Source: FEN-1099 sp964511015
GTDB taxonomy: Bacteria; Lernaellota; Lernaellaia; Lernaellales; Lernaellaceae
Reading direction: 5' to 3'
DNA: 64,000 nt
NCBI GenBank assembly: GCA_964511015.1
Contig: CAZEDX010000005.1
Coordinates: forward strand, 26,917 to 90,916
Shown here: positions 41,719-51,177 of the stretch, piece by piece
How the letters are laid out: each line of letters begins with the position of its first letter
How positions within the stretch are numbered: position 1 is the stretch's first letter
Notes under the pieces: generated by a model
Told to the model about the DNA's origin: nothing
Seen by the model: the letters and a program-made list of their open reading frames with translations, nothing else
Database searches by the model: none
Translations under genes and position numbers: made by a program

Positions 41719-42702
41719 CTAAAACTGCCCGGCACAACCGAGCAAGAAAGCGCTTGGAGTAACATAGGGAATCAGTGTAATCCGAGTGGAATTCTCGGTG
41801 TCGCGGGCGAATTCGGCAGCCGGGTCAGTTAACAGAAGATAGGTGCCCGTACCCAGGAGAACCAGACTGGTTCCGCCGAAGATCATCCACATCCGGTCAT
41901 ATTCTTCCGTGTCATTCCGATAACGCACCAGATCGGCGCTCGAATCCGCGTCCTGGTATTGCTGATACGCATTGTAGCTCATGGTGAAGTAGTAGCCTGT
42001 TGTCACCGCCGAAACCGCCCCGGCCGAGAGCAAGCTGTATCCCCAGATCTGGCGTGTCGAAATCGTCGAAACCTCGACCGGGCCGTTGGCCTGGTAAATC
42101 TCATCCACGCGACCGACCGCCCCGGCGACCGCACGCTGGGCCAGCACACTAGCGGCCGGAGAGGTAACCGGCTCGCGCAAGGTCGGCGATCCACCGCGAC
42201 CGATGAAGTATTCGCGCACGGACCAGATGGTTTCTGCCGAACCAACTTCGACCATCTGAAACTCGATTTCGACTTCCGTCTGCGTCAAATTGGCTTGCAA
42301 GTAGCGGCGCATGACCCCGAAAATCACGCCGTCGACCTTGAGTTGCCGACCTACACGCACGGCCACTGAAGACGTGCCCTGGTACACCCAATCACGAGGC
42401 GATTCATACGACACGTTCAGCGCGTCACGAACGGCGTCTCCCGCCACCAGGTTGTACATTCGGCGTGAAGCCAATTCGGACAGGAATTGGTTTGTCACGT
42501 CGATGCTGATTTCTTCGCCGCCCTGCCCGCGCAAGTAATCCGGCACGACAATCGGCAGCACAGCCACCTTTTTAACATAATGCGAATTGATATCGTGAAC
42601 CGCGAAGGGATCGATGGGAACCCGAATGATTTGCGACGTACAACCGAGTACCGCCGGCAGCAACAGAATCAACAAACAACACCAGTTGCATAGTGACTTC
42701 AT
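41719..42702 (-). CDS. Envelope lipoprotein with TolB-N/LpoB-like domain and two C-terminal hydrophobic helices
   Basis: 327 residues. The start at 42702 gives a lipoprotein signal ending VLGC (Cys21). Next comes VKKVAVLPIVVPDYL and VTNQFLSELASRRMYNLVAGDAVRDALN, the fold used by TolB-N, LpoB and the CsgG/FlgT-type family, with Gly-rich VGRQLKVDGVIFGVMRRYL. Two hydrophobic stretches follow in the last third (LLSAGAVSAVTTGYYF and WMIFGGTSLVLLGTGTYLLL). A role in an envelope complex is likely; a flagellar FlgT-like role is possible but not shown. Longer frames reading into the upstream gene are not supported. Confidence 0.75.
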   Translation of the reverse strand: MKSLCNWCCLLILLLPAVLGCTSQIIRVPIDPFAVHDINSHYVKKVAVLPIVVPDYLRGQGGEEISIDVTNQFLSELASRRMYNLVAGDAVRDALNVSYESPRDWVYQGTSSVAVRVGRQLKVDGVIFGVMRRYLQANLTQTEVEIEFQMVEVGSAETIWSVREYFIGRGGSPTLREPVTSPAASVLAQRAVAGAVGRVDEIYQANGPVEVSTISTRQIWGYSLLSAGAVSAVTTGYYFTMSYNAYQQYQDADSSADLVRYRNDTEEYDRMWMIFGGTSLVLLGTGTYLLLTDPAAEFARDTENSTRITLIPYVTPSAFLLGCAGQF

Positions 42703-42736
42703 GGTTCCGTCCCTGCGGCCAGTTCCGCCTTGATCA

Positions 42737-43759
42737 TCAAATGAACTCGCTCCGAGCGGTATCGAAGACGCGTACGAACCGATCGTGCAGTTCGGCACAC
42801 GCCTCTTCCGCCAGATGTAAACGCATCCTCCCCGGCTGAGCGGAGAGGTCGACTTCCTCGGGCTCCAACGCGCCGATTCCCGCCCGCCGGCACAAAGCTT
42901 CGCCGAGCGCCACAATCGGCACCACCTTTTCGTCATGTTCCAGGTCGTCCAGGCGATTCATGTAGTGAACCGTCATCGCCACGCGGTGCGGCATTGCCCA
43001 CTTCTCGACCGTGAGTTCACCGACATCGACTCCGTACTGTTCGATGATTTCGTCGACAATCAACGGGGTTGGATGGAAACCAGCCCCCATCTTCCGTTGG
43101 GCTTCTTCGACGATTGTAACCGACACCATCTTGCCAATGTTGTGCATCAGGCCGCACAGAAAGGCTTCTTCCTTGTCGAAGTTTACCGCACCGGCGATGA
43201 CTCGGGACGCGAAGGCCGTTCCAACCGAACGCTCCCACAACCGTTTGGCCAGTGGGCCGTACAGCCGGCTTTTAAAGATCTTCGTTTGCAGACTGATCGC
43301 CAACATGACGTTCTTAATCTCGGTCTGCCCCAACCTGACCAACGCCTGGTTGATATTGGTGATCTCGACGGCCGCCGCATAGACCGGGCTGTTGCAAAGC
43401 CGAATGATGCGGCTGGCGATGGTCTGGTCGGTCATGATGACTTTCGCCAGATCCTGCATGCTGCTGCCCGCATCACTGGTTAGCCGGATCACTTTAAGCG
43501 CTACGTGCGGCAGCATCGGCAGTTCGAAGTCCCGTTCGAGGATGCTTTGCACGATCTTCTCGCGGAAGTTTTCTTCTTCCGGAGTCATTGTCCGCTCTTC
43601 TGTCGGGGGTAGAGGAGGAGCGGCAGCGGATTTTGGCGGTGGTGGCGGTGGTGTCGGCGGCGGGGCCGGCGGATTCGCGGGTTTGGGCGCTGTTACCACA
43701 AAAACCTGCTTACAATGCGGGCAGCGGACCTTGAACCGCAACGCCTCATCTTGGGCCAT
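42737..43759 (-). CDS. HDOD-domain signalling protein with zinc-finger start
   Basis: 340 residues. Residues 8-20 hold KVRCPHCKQVFVV, an MJ0042-type zinc-ribbon half, then a long Pro-rich linker, then the HDOD domain (about 75-320): FELPMLPHVALKVIRLTSDAGSSMQDLAKVIMTDQTIASRIIRLCNSPVYA and AFLCGLMHNIGKM, read in segments. HDOD proteins link cell-cycle, motility and c-di-GMP control but most lack catalytic activity; here LMHNIGK has Asn in place of the HD Asp, so phosphodiesterase activity is unlikely. A sigma-54 motif lies upstream, and two lipoprotein genes follow. Confidence 0.88.
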   Translation of the reverse strand: MAQDEALRFKVRCPHCKQVFVVTAPKPANPPAPPPTPPPPPPKSAAAPPLPPTEERTMTPEEENFREKIVQSILERDFELPMLPHVALKVIRLTSDAGSSMQDLAKVIMTDQTIASRIIRLCNSPVYAAAVEITNINQALVRLGQTEIKNVMLAISLQTKIFKSRLYGPLAKRLWERSVGTAFASRVIAGAVNFDKEEAFLCGLMHNIGKMVSVTIVEEAQRKMGAGFHPTPLIVDEIIEQYGVDVGELTVEKWAMPHRVAMTVHYMNRLDDLEHDEKVVPIVALGEALCRRAGIGALEPEEVDLSAQPGRMRLHLAEEACAELHDRFVRVFDTARSEFI

Positions 43760-43834
43760 TGGTCGATCCTTCCCCCGCACGCCGTTAGGCAAAGCCGAAT
43801 AACCCGGATACTAGCCATCCGACGCACGGATCAA

Positions 43835-43849
43835 GCAAACGATGTGCCA
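43835..43849 (-). promoter_or_regulatory. Sigma-54 promoter upstream of the HDOD operon
   Basis: The minus strand reads TGGCAC-N5-TTGC then T, with exact GG-N10-GC spacing. The predicted start is near 43823, about 64 bases before the ATG. An inverted repeat (43856-43898, arms containing AAGCCTT and AAGGCTT) lies just upstream and could be an activator site. Confidence 0.8.
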
Positions 43850-44032
43850 CCGTTCGAGCAAGCGAACGAAGCCTTTGATTTAACAAGGCTTGCTTGCATT
43901 GTACGACCTCGCGCCGGAATGAAGCAACGGGACAGAATTGCTTTGGTGTCAAAAAATCGACGGAACGATTCTGCCGTTCTTGCGGCGTAGCCGAAACCTC
44001 TGTTAGGTTGGCAAGAACTACTTGGAGTGCCT

Positions 44033-46933
44033 GTGCGGCGCCTTTTCATAGCCATCGTAGCTCTTCTGTCGGTGCTGATCGGCCCCGGGTTGGCTTCGGC
44101 CTATCCCATGCGCCCGGCGGACCGCTTTCTCACCTTACGCACACCTCATTTCCGAGTCACCTATCCCTCCGAATACCGCTTCACCGCGCTCAAAACGGCA
44201 GTCATTGCCGAGGAGGTACTTCCGGAACTTTCGCGGCAACTCAAGTGGGAGCCCCGCGACATCATTGACCTGGTCCTTACCGACTACACCGATAGCGCCA
44301 ATGGCAGCAGTTCGGTAACGCCGATTCCGGTTGTTAATCTCTTCATGGCCCCACCGTTTGCCGATGATCGGCTGGACTACTGCGATGACTGGCTACGTCT
44401 GCTGATCACTCATGAACTCGCCCATTCGGTAAACCTCGACCAGGTCCGCGCCCTGCCGGCGGTCGGACGGGCCGTTTTCGGGCGGATCACACAAATTAAC
44501 CAATTGCAGCCGGTGGCGTTCGTCGAAGGGACGGCCGTCCACGAGGAAACTCTGCTGACAACGCGCGGTCGCGGGCGTTCACCGGTGACGCTGATGATGC
44601 TCCGTGCCGCCGCGTTGGAAAACCGCTGGCCGACCCTCGATCAGATTTCTTCCAACTCAACGCAATGGCCGGGTGGCGCAGGCCCATACCTATGGGGTGG
44701 GATGTTCCTCCATTTTCTTTCTCAACGGTATGGCGACACGGCGCTGGGGTTTTTCCATCGCAAACACGCAGGACAGGTGTGGCCATTTTTGTTCAATCAC
44801 AACGCCAAACGGGTCTTCGGCCATTCTATGAACTGGCTCTATGCCGATTGGACCAAGCGTATGCGTCAAGGCTTCGAACAGCAAAAAGCGCGGATAGTGG
44901 CGGAAGGGATACAGGAAGGATCCCGCTTGACGAAGACAGGCTACTACCACTCGCGGCCGCGTTGGTTGGGACCGGACCGGCTCCTGTACGAGGAATACTC
45001 TGGCACACGTTCGCCGCAGATTAGGCAGATTGTCTTTACCCCCGCTGGTGTCCGCGACCAGATTCTGTTCATCACCCATGGGACCATGGGCACGGCTATC
45101 GCCGCCAACGGCGACGTGTACTATTCGGATAGTGAGCCGTGGGACCGCTGGCATAGCGGCTTGGATATCTGGCGAAAATCGGCGGGGTCTTCGAGCCGAA
45201 AACGTCTAACAACTTTGGCCCGGGCCACGGAACCGGTCATCCTGCCTGGTCGTCCGGAAATTCTATGTATCACCCAGAAAGGCGGCCGTACTCGCCTGAC
45301 CACCCTTCGCCCGGACACCGGGGAGTTGGTCAATCTGGTCGAATTCGCCAACGATGCCGACTATGTTCAGTTCTCCAGCCCGGCCGCCGACCCTCGCGGC
45401 AATCGGATCGCTCTCAGTGTGTGGCACGACGACGGCAACCGCGACATCTTCTCTTTCGATCTGACCACCAAGGCCTTTCGTCGGCTGACGTTTGACCACG
45501 AGCAAGACCTTGATCCGTCCTTCTCTTCTGACGGTCGTTTCCTGTTCTTCAGCTCGGCACGAACTGGTATTTATAACATCTATGCGTTGGATCAGGTAAC
45601 CGGCCATCTGTTTCAAGTGACGAATGTGTTGGGCGGTGCTTTTGCACCGGCGATGGATCCGACCGGAACACGGCTGGCCTATATCGGTTACAACGGCAGT
45701 GGGTACGATGTCTATTGGATACCAGTTGACCAGGCCACCTGGCGAGAGGTCGAGCGAGAGACGATCGGCGAAGAAGCGCTGGTCGTCGGGCCGATAAGCA
45801 AACGAATCAACCAACTGGCCCGCGAAGCCGACTACCCAACGGAAGACTATGCCGCTTGGCGAACTGTGTGGCCACATTGGTGGTTGCCGGACTTCGCATT
45901 TGGCAGTGACAGTTTCTATCTGGGCTTGCAAACCAGCGGTGCCGACCCATTGCACTACCACAATTGGGACTTCGCTGGGCAGTATAATTTCCGGCGCCAG
46001 TTCGTGATCGCCTCAGCCGACTACACCTACGCCGCATTGACGCCGCTATTGCATGTCGGCGCCTCGCGGTCTGTGGAGAATCACGGTACCATCGCCGAAG
46101 ACGACCAAGGTAATCCGACAGACTATTGGGAAGAACGCTGGCAAGGTCAGTTTGACGTGATGTGGCCGTTGTACGCCCGACATTTTCTGATCGGCGGCTA
46201 TCTGGGTGAATGGCGTGACATGCTGGAGAGTCTGTCGGACGCAAGTGATGAAGAGCCTTACACAGGCTATTGGTCGGGGTTGCGTTTCGGCTGGACTTAC
46301 AGCAACGCCCGCAGCTATACACAATCGATCGACAACATCGACGGACTCTCTGCCACCGTCTCCACCACTTTCTACGACCCGGTGTTTGGCAGCAAGTTCC
46401 GTCAGCAGATTGCCGCCGGACAATTCGCCAGTTTTATCCCTTTACCCCTGCGTAATCACTCGCTGGTTTTCCGATTGAACACCGGCATCAGCTTCGGCGA
46501 CCTGTTGCCACAGCGCACGTTTCTGCTGGGCGGCTTTTCGACCTCCAACGTCTTCGATCCGGTGGTCAACAGCGACCGCTGGGCTTTGCGCGGTTATGGC
46601 AGCGGATTCAACTCAGGCGACCGGGGGGGAACCGGTTCCGTCGAATGGCCGTTTCCCCTGTTCCGCATCAACCGGGGCATCTCCACTTGGCCAGTGTTTC
46701 TGCAAACGATCAACCTGGCTCCCTTTTATGACGTTGGATTTGTCCTTGATCGTGACGAAGCGCTCGAAACGAAAGATCTGTTCGATAGTGTCGGAGCCAC
46801 TTTCTCGCTCGACATGGTTTTCGTCTATCATTATTCTTTTCGCCTGATGACCGTCCTGGCCTACGGCTTGCGCGAGACTGACGGTGTCGGAGGTTTTCAT
46901 TGGCTATTGTCAACCGGCATTCCCTACCTATGA
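44033..46933 (+). CDS. Surface protein: gluzincin-type peptidase domain, TolB-like propeller, outer-membrane barrel
   Basis: 966 residues with a signal peptide (ends GLASA). Residues about 30-280 hold the zinc motif LLITHELAHSVN (HExxH) with a downstream Glu ligand in FVEGTAVHEE, as in MA-clan metallopeptidases. Residues about 300-590 are TolB/WD40-like propeller strands (AADPRGNRIALSVWHDDGNRDIFSFDL, DPSFSSDGRFLFFSSARTGIYNIYALD). Residues about 620-966 are amphipathic strands, with LRGYGSG like the D15/BamA barrel, ending in FHWLLSTGIPYL. GTG at 44033 is the start: GGAG lies five bases before it. It overlaps the next gene as ATGA. Confidence 0.82.
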   Translation: MRRLFIAIVALLSVLIGPGLASAYPMRPADRFLTLRTPHFRVTYPSEYRFTALKTAVIAEEVLPELSRQLKWEPRDIIDLVLTDYTDSANGSSSVTPIPVVNLFMAPPFADDRLDYCDDWLRLLITHELAHSVNLDQVRALPAVGRAVFGRITQINQLQPVAFVEGTAVHEETLLTTRGRGRSPVTLMMLRAAALENRWPTLDQISSNSTQWPGGAGPYLWGGMFLHFLSQRYGDTALGFFHRKHAGQVWPFLFNHNAKRVFGHSMNWLYADWTKRMRQGFEQQKARIVAEGIQEGSRLTKTGYYHSRPRWLGPDRLLYEEYSGTRSPQIRQIVFTPAGVRDQILFITHGTMGTAIAANGDVYYSDSEPWDRWHSGLDIWRKSAGSSSRKRLTTLARATEPVILPGRPEILCITQKGGRTRLTTLRPDTGELVNLVEFANDADYVQFSSPAADPRGNRIALSVWHDDGNRDIFSFDLTTKAFRRLTFDHEQDLDPSFSSDGRFLFFSSARTGIYNIYALDQVTGHLFQVTNVLGGAFAPAMDPTGTRLAYIGYNGSGYDVYWIPVDQATWREVERETIGEEALVVGPISKRINQLAREADYPTEDYAAWRTVWPHWWLPDFAFGSDSFYLGLQTSGADPLHYHNWDFAGQYNFRRQFVIASADYTYAALTPLLHVGASRSVENHGTIAEDDQGNPTDYWEERWQGQFDVMWPLYARHFLIGGYLGEWRDMLESLSDASDEEPYTGYWSGLRFGWTYSNARSYTQSIDNIDGLSATVSTTFYDPVFGSKFRQQIAAGQFASFIPLPLRNHSLVFRLNTGISFGDLLPQRTFLLGGFSTSNVFDPVVNSDRWALRGYGSGFNSGDRGGTGSVEWPFPLFRINRGISTWPVFLQTINLAPFYDVGFVLDRDEALETKDLFDSVGATFSLDMVFVYHYSFRLMTVLAYGLRETDGVGGFHWLLSTGIPYL

Positions 46934-48636
46934 TTGGCCGTTTTCTGGCAACCTGCACGGTCTTCGCGTTGTGCCTGGCCGCCTGCGGCGATCCGGGTTT
47001 GCCGCGGTTGGTTGACGACCAGCAAGCCGCCCGGCTGATCCAAGCGGTGCAACAGGCGGTTGACAATCAGGGACGCGACGAGACCCCGACCGGCACCGTC
47101 GCTGGTGCCATCGTCACGATCTACGACAATCACGGCAACCAGAGCAGCGCCGGGGTGTTTGGAAATGATCTCACCGCATGTGTAATCCAAGCGGCCACCC
47201 GTCTCGGGGTCACCGGAATCGAACCGACATTTGTGTCGGTCCATGTTCTCCGCGACCTGCGGAAAGTCCGTTGGGCGCGACTGCGTGAAGCCGGCTTTGG
47301 CTATCACCGCGGACTATATGCGGTGGCGCGAGTGAGTGGCGGGAAAGCGCGCGCGTTCAGCGAGGTGGATATGCATGTGCGCGGACTGACGGTTGAGGCC
47401 GCGTTAAGCCGTCTGAACGACGGAAAAGGCACCGCACTCCATGGCAAGATGCCGGCGGACGGCGCCTATCTCGCCGCCACCGAATCGTTTACCAACGATC
47501 CCACCGGCCGACTGGTACGGTTGTATCGTGCGTCATCTCCGTTACCTTCGCTCACCGGAAGCCAGATCGGAGCCTATCTTCTCTTGGGCGGAGACTACCT
47601 TTGCCGGCTATTGCAAGACGACAACCGCTTTGTTTACGAAGGTGATGTCGGCCGCGACACGACCACCAACAATTACAATCAGCTGCGCCATGCCGGCACC
47701 ATCTATGCTCTCTACCAGCTTTACCAAGCCACCGGTGTCCCCACCTACCGCGAAACCGCGGATCGAGCCTGGACGTGGTTGATGGCCCAGGTTCGGACCG
47801 ACCGCGATTCGCGTGGCAACGTGTGCGCGTACACGGTCGAGGACGGCAAAATCAAACTCGGCTCTTCCGGACTGACCCTGATCGCACTCAGCGAGCGTTT
47901 ACGCATCAATCGCAACGACGCCGATCTCGCCCTGGGGCGTCAGTTGGCCAACCATATCTTGCGCAGTCAGCGGCCCAACGGATCACTCGCCAGCTATCAC
48001 GCGTTGCCGGGGAAGAAAGCCAAACGCCAGCGCAGTATCTACTACCCCGGCGAGGCCATGTTGGGGTTGATTCGCTTCTACCAATTCGACCCCAATCCAG
48101 CCTATGTGAACGCTGTCGCCAAGGCGGCGGACTATCTGATCCACGATCGTTGGCGAGTCATCGGATTGGAGTTGTTCGTTCCGCCCGACGCCTGGTTGAT
48201 GTTGGCCCTTAATGAACTGCACCAGGTTCGACCACAGGCGGACTACGCCGACTACTGCCTCAAGCTGGCGGACGGAATGATGGCCGACCAATTGCTAGCC
48301 GATTGGCAGGTCCCCTACCCTGACTACCGAGGCGGCTATTTCCCCTATGCGCCGCAGGTCACCCCGGCCGGGTCACGCATGGAGGGTCTGACCGCCGCCT
48401 ATTTGGTGGCCCAGCGGACCGGTCGCGACACCACCGCTCTTAAGCGCACCATCGCCGCGGCGGCCAGATTCCAGCTCCAATGCATGATTCGACCGGAGTT
48501 TGCCCATCTGTATCCGAAACCACAGATGGCCTTGGGCGCATTCCGCCACTCGCCGATCTCCAACCGGGTACGGATCGACTATAACCAGCACAATATTTCC
48601 GGTTTGCTGGTGGCGGCAAAAATTCTGTCGAACTAG
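46930..48636 (+). CDS. Lipoprotein with alpha/alpha-toroid domain, coupled to the barrel protein
   Basis: 568 residues; ATG at 46930 overlaps the previous stop (ATGA). The N terminus MIGRFLATCTVFALCLAAC is a lipoprotein signal (lipobox LAAC). Residues about 25-200 are an AMMECR1-like or similar alpha/beta part (TAGAIVTIYDNHGNQSSAGVFGNDL; EPTFVSVHVLRDLRKV), and 210-565 form an alpha/alpha-toroid with repeated helical hairpins (TTNNYNQLRHAGTIYALYQLYQATG, LGSSGLTLIALSERLRI, IYYPGEAMLGLIRFYQF). Such toroids occur in cellobiose epimerase, prenyltransferase and glycan enzymes; catalytic residues are not clear. Translational coupling suggests it works with the barrel protein. Confidence 0.78.
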   Translation: MIGRFLATCTVFALCLAACGDPGLPRLVDDQQAARLIQAVQQAVDNQGRDETPTGTVAGAIVTIYDNHGNQSSAGVFGNDLTACVIQAATRLGVTGIEPTFVSVHVLRDLRKVRWARLREAGFGYHRGLYAVARVSGGKARAFSEVDMHVRGLTVEAALSRLNDGKGTALHGKMPADGAYLAATESFTNDPTGRLVRLYRASSPLPSLTGSQIGAYLLLGGDYLCRLLQDDNRFVYEGDVGRDTTTNNYNQLRHAGTIYALYQLYQATGVPTYRETADRAWTWLMAQVRTDRDSRGNVCAYTVEDGKIKLGSSGLTLIALSERLRINRNDADLALGRQLANHILRSQRPNGSLASYHALPGKKAKRQRSIYYPGEAMLGLIRFYQFDPNPAYVNAVAKAADYLIHDRWRVIGLELFVPPDAWLMLALNELHQVRPQADYADYCLKLADGMMADQLLADWQVPYPDYRGGYFPYAPQVTPAGSRMEGLTAAYLVAQRTGRDTTALKRTIAAAARFQLQCMIRPEFAHLYPKPQMALGAFRHSPISNRVRIDYNQHNISGLLVAAKILSN

Positions 48637-48637
48637 T

Positions 48638-49951
48638 TCATTCCGGCAACGGCGAAAAGAATCGTGTTTGCCCCCAGGCAGCACATTCTTGTTCGGTCAT
48701 CGTCGTTTCAGCACTGCGGTAGACGGAGAACTCGCCACCTCCCTGGCCGGCAAACTCGGCCACCACCTCTTCGGTCTGACGATCGATGATCTGTCCAGAA
48801 ATATGCGGAAACAGGATGAAGATGACATACCATTTCGTGGCGACAGTGGCATCGGACAGCATCGGTGCGTGTTCGGCTCCGACCTCGACGCTCGCTTCCA
48901 CACGGTAGCGGTCGTTCTGCGCAACCACGAAGGCGTCCTTGGGTACGCACTGGCGCGCCGTGGTATTGAACATCCAGTGGTCGTGACGCCAGCCCAGTTC
49001 CCCATCCGAGGAGCGAAAATGCTCCAACTGCAGTTCGCCGTCATGATAGAAACCCAGATCGAGGTAGTCGAGATCGACCGATTCGTAGTGATAGGTCTGC
49101 CATGCCCAACTGACGCCGGCGTCGAGATCGGTGACTACCGCAAAATCCCAACCACCCAGGTTGAACGCCCAACGGCCCCAGGAGTTCTCGCGGTAGCCGT
49201 TGCCGTCGATGATGATTTCGTCGCCGGACTGGCGATCGGTGATCGTCCCGGTCACGCGCGTGCGTGGCCAGAGCATATCGACGTTCCACTTTTCCTCGTC
49301 CGGACGCAACACACCCACATCGTTGCCCTGTTCCGGCACAAAGGTCTGCTCTCCATTGCTGAGCGCTTTCCACTCTTGGCTGACGCGGAGACTCCACTCG
49401 AAGTTCGTGGTGCGGCCGGCGAGAATCAAAGCGTTTTCGTCTGGCAGCGGCGTCATGGTTCCGTAGTCGCCGGTGGCGGCGTTTTCCGCATGGAACTCGC
49501 GGAAGTCAGCCGACGCCAGAAAGCCCTCGTAACCGAAGTTGCGGTACTCGGCAACACGTTCTCCGGAAGGCAGGCTCCCGGCAATCGCCACATTGCCCCC
49601 TTTCGGCACCAAGCTGCCGAACAAGTCCTCGCGGTTGCGCGGATTGGCGATCAGATAGCCCACACTGCCGGTAAACGAGCCATCGGCGTTGTGGACCATA
49701 AAGTAGTCCCACTCGAAGCTCATGCCGTCGATTTCGCTTGGCGTCAGATAATCGTCACCAACGATGTGCCAGCCGGGCAGACCCCACCGGCCGGCGGCGC
49801 TGTCATCGTCGCTATCGTTATCGGCAACGGTGTCTTCATCAGCAATCGTGTCGTCGTCTGACGCTTCGGATGCGTCGTCGTCATCATCGACCGCACAGGA
49901 ACCCAGACACAACGAGTAGAACAAGCACAGGACGAGCAACCATATTTTCAT
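48638..49951 (-). CDS. CrtC/AttH-type lipocalin-like lipoprotein with N-terminal Asp-rich linker
   Basis: 437 residues: lipobox CLGSC, then about 40 residues dominated by Asp and Glu, then a double-barrel lipocalin-like domain with WDYFMVHNADGSFTGSVGYLIAN, GNGYRENSWGRWAFNLGGWDFAVVTDLDAG and WAWQTYHYESVDLDYLDLGFY. This matches the hydroxyneurosporene synthase (CrtC)/AttH/Svf1-like superfamily, which hydrates or binds hydrophobic compounds such as carotenoids and lipids. The first ATG (49951) has GGAGG four bases upstream. It converges with the preceding gene one base apart. Confidence 0.82.
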   Translation of the reverse strand: MKIWLLVLCLFYSLCLGSCAVDDDDDASEASDDDTIADEDTVADNDSDDDSAAGRWGLPGWHIVGDDYLTPSEIDGMSFEWDYFMVHNADGSFTGSVGYLIANPRNREDLFGSLVPKGGNVAIAGSLPSGERVAEYRNFGYEGFLASADFREFHAENAATGDYGTMTPLPDENALILAGRTTNFEWSLRVSQEWKALSNGEQTFVPEQGNDVGVLRPDEEKWNVDMLWPRTRVTGTITDRQSGDEIIIDGNGYRENSWGRWAFNLGGWDFAVVTDLDAGVSWAWQTYHYESVDLDYLDLGFYHDGELQLEHFRSSDGELGWRHDHWMFNTTARQCVPKDAFVVAQNDRYRVEASVEVGAEHAPMLSDATVATKWYVIFILFPHISGQIIDRQTEEVVAEFAGQGGGEFSVYRSAETTMTEQECAAWGQTRFFSPLPE

Positions 49952-50016
49952 CAACCCTCCGGAGAGCGGGTATGGCTCTCCTGGTCTCGCGGCCCTCGGT
50001 GGTCAAGTTCGACGCG

Positions 50017-50547
50017 TTATACGCCGTCCAGCCCCCCGCGCCCTTTTTCCTGGAACCACGAATCAGGGCTCTCTAGATAGTATTTCATGTCGACCAGCAA
50101 CTGGTGATGGCCTTTTTCTTCGTCAATCATAGCTTGAAGAAATTCCATTTCCAGTTGATCCGTTGTCCGCTTGAGCCGTTCTTCATAAAATGCCACCGCC
50201 TTGGCCTCAAAATCGATGCCGACATCCAGGGCGTCGAGATCCTTGGTTGTCGCGTGAATACTCGACCCGTGACGCTCGGCCATCTCGCGGAACAATTGGC
50301 CCAGGTCGCCGTGGCCCGGTTGATAGGCCTTCCACTCGCCGCCCCACCGGCCGGCGCTCAGCGCGTCGAAGATACGGTTGATGCGTTCCAGGTGAACCAT
50401 TTCGTCATCCATCAACATCCGGAATATATCGCGGCCAAGCTGGTTCTCGGTTTTCTTGAACGCTTCTCCATAGAAGTCATGTCCCTTCTTTTCCATCGCT
50501 CGCGCCGTGTTGAGCATGTCCAACGCTTGTTCGTTCATCGCGACCAT
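50017..50547 (-). CDS. Ferritin-like/rubrerythrin-type di-iron protein
   Basis: 176 residues. Helix pairs contain MEKKGHDFYGEAFKK, FRMLMDDEMVHLERI and later FEAKAVAFYEERLKR, LQAMIDEEKGHHQLL, giving E-x-x-H ligand sets in duplicate as in COG1633-type rubrerythrins. There is no rubredoxin domain. The chosen ATG at 50547 has GGAGG five bases upstream. A role in peroxide reduction or iron handling is likely by analogy. It is the second such stand-alone di-iron protein in the window. Confidence 0.87.
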   Translation of the reverse strand: MVAMNEQALDMLNTARAMEKKGHDFYGEAFKKTENQLGRDIFRMLMDDEMVHLERINRIFDALSAGRWGGEWKAYQPGHGDLGQLFREMAERHGSSIHATTKDLDALDVGIDFEAKAVAFYEERLKRTTDQLEMEFLQAMIDEEKGHHQLLVDMKYYLESPDSWFQEKGRGGLDGV

Positions 50548-50588
50548 GTGGTCCTCCATTCCGTCGCCGCTCGACGACGGGCGTTCAG

Positions 50589-51143
50589 TTACAATTCTTT
50601 CACAATTTCAGCGACATCCTTGCGCGTGCGCGGCTGCAATTGGATGGTGCGGGCATAATCCGGCAGATGGCTGATGTCGTCAGACGGATAGCCGATGGCC
50701 AACGCCACCAAAGGTTGGTCGGCCGCCTCCAACCCGAAGAACTCACGAACCTTGACCGGATCGAAACCCGACATCGGGCGGGCCACCAGATCGTGGTGGG
50801 TGGCGGCCAACATGATGTTCATCACCGACAGACCCAGGTCGAACTGATGGTAGGCGCGTCCGTCTTTGTTCACGCAATCGTTCTCTTGCCGGGTGTAGCC
50901 AAAAATCAGCAGCGGTGCGCGGGAGGCCCATTGGGCGTTGGACGCCCCCAGTGCGGCTGCCCCGGCTCGGCGAGCCTCATCGGTCAGCAAAAACAGGTAG
51001 CGCCAAGGCTGGTTGTTGAAACAGGACGGGGCCAACCTCGCGGCCTCAGCCAACTCCGCCACGATCTCCTTGGGCAGCGGATCGGTGGCAATCGAACGTC
51101 GGGCATGTCGGCGATGGAGCAGATCCAAAACCGGGTTTGTCAT
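50589..51143 (-). CDS. Nitroreductase-family flavoprotein
   Basis: 184 residues with the family layout: LLHRRHARRSIATDPLPKEIVAELAEAARLAPSCFNNQPWRYLFL (in two parts, FMN-phosphate contact Arg/Ser plus the NQPW motif), the middle DLGLSVMNIMLAATHHDLVARPMSGFDP, and the C-terminal ALAIGYPSDD. It binds FMN and reduces nitro or quinone compounds with NAD(P)H. Start has AAGGAG upstream. Compact enough to be full length. Confidence 0.92.
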   Translation of the reverse strand: MTNPVLDLLHRRHARRSIATDPLPKEIVAELAEAARLAPSCFNNQPWRYLFLLTDEARRAGAAALGASNAQWASRAPLLIFGYTRQENDCVNKDGRAYHQFDLGLSVMNIMLAATHHDLVARPMSGFDPVKVREFFGLEAADQPLVALAIGYPSDDISHLPDYARTIQLQPRTRKDVAEIVKEL

Positions 51144-51177
51144 GTTTCTTCTCCTTGCAGGCGGACGCCTGCCCTTC

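Noticed and set aside
48500..49861. Plus-strand frame opposite the CrtC-like lipoprotein
   Set aside because: Shadow of a conserved protein; the sense gene has the lipobox and family motifs.
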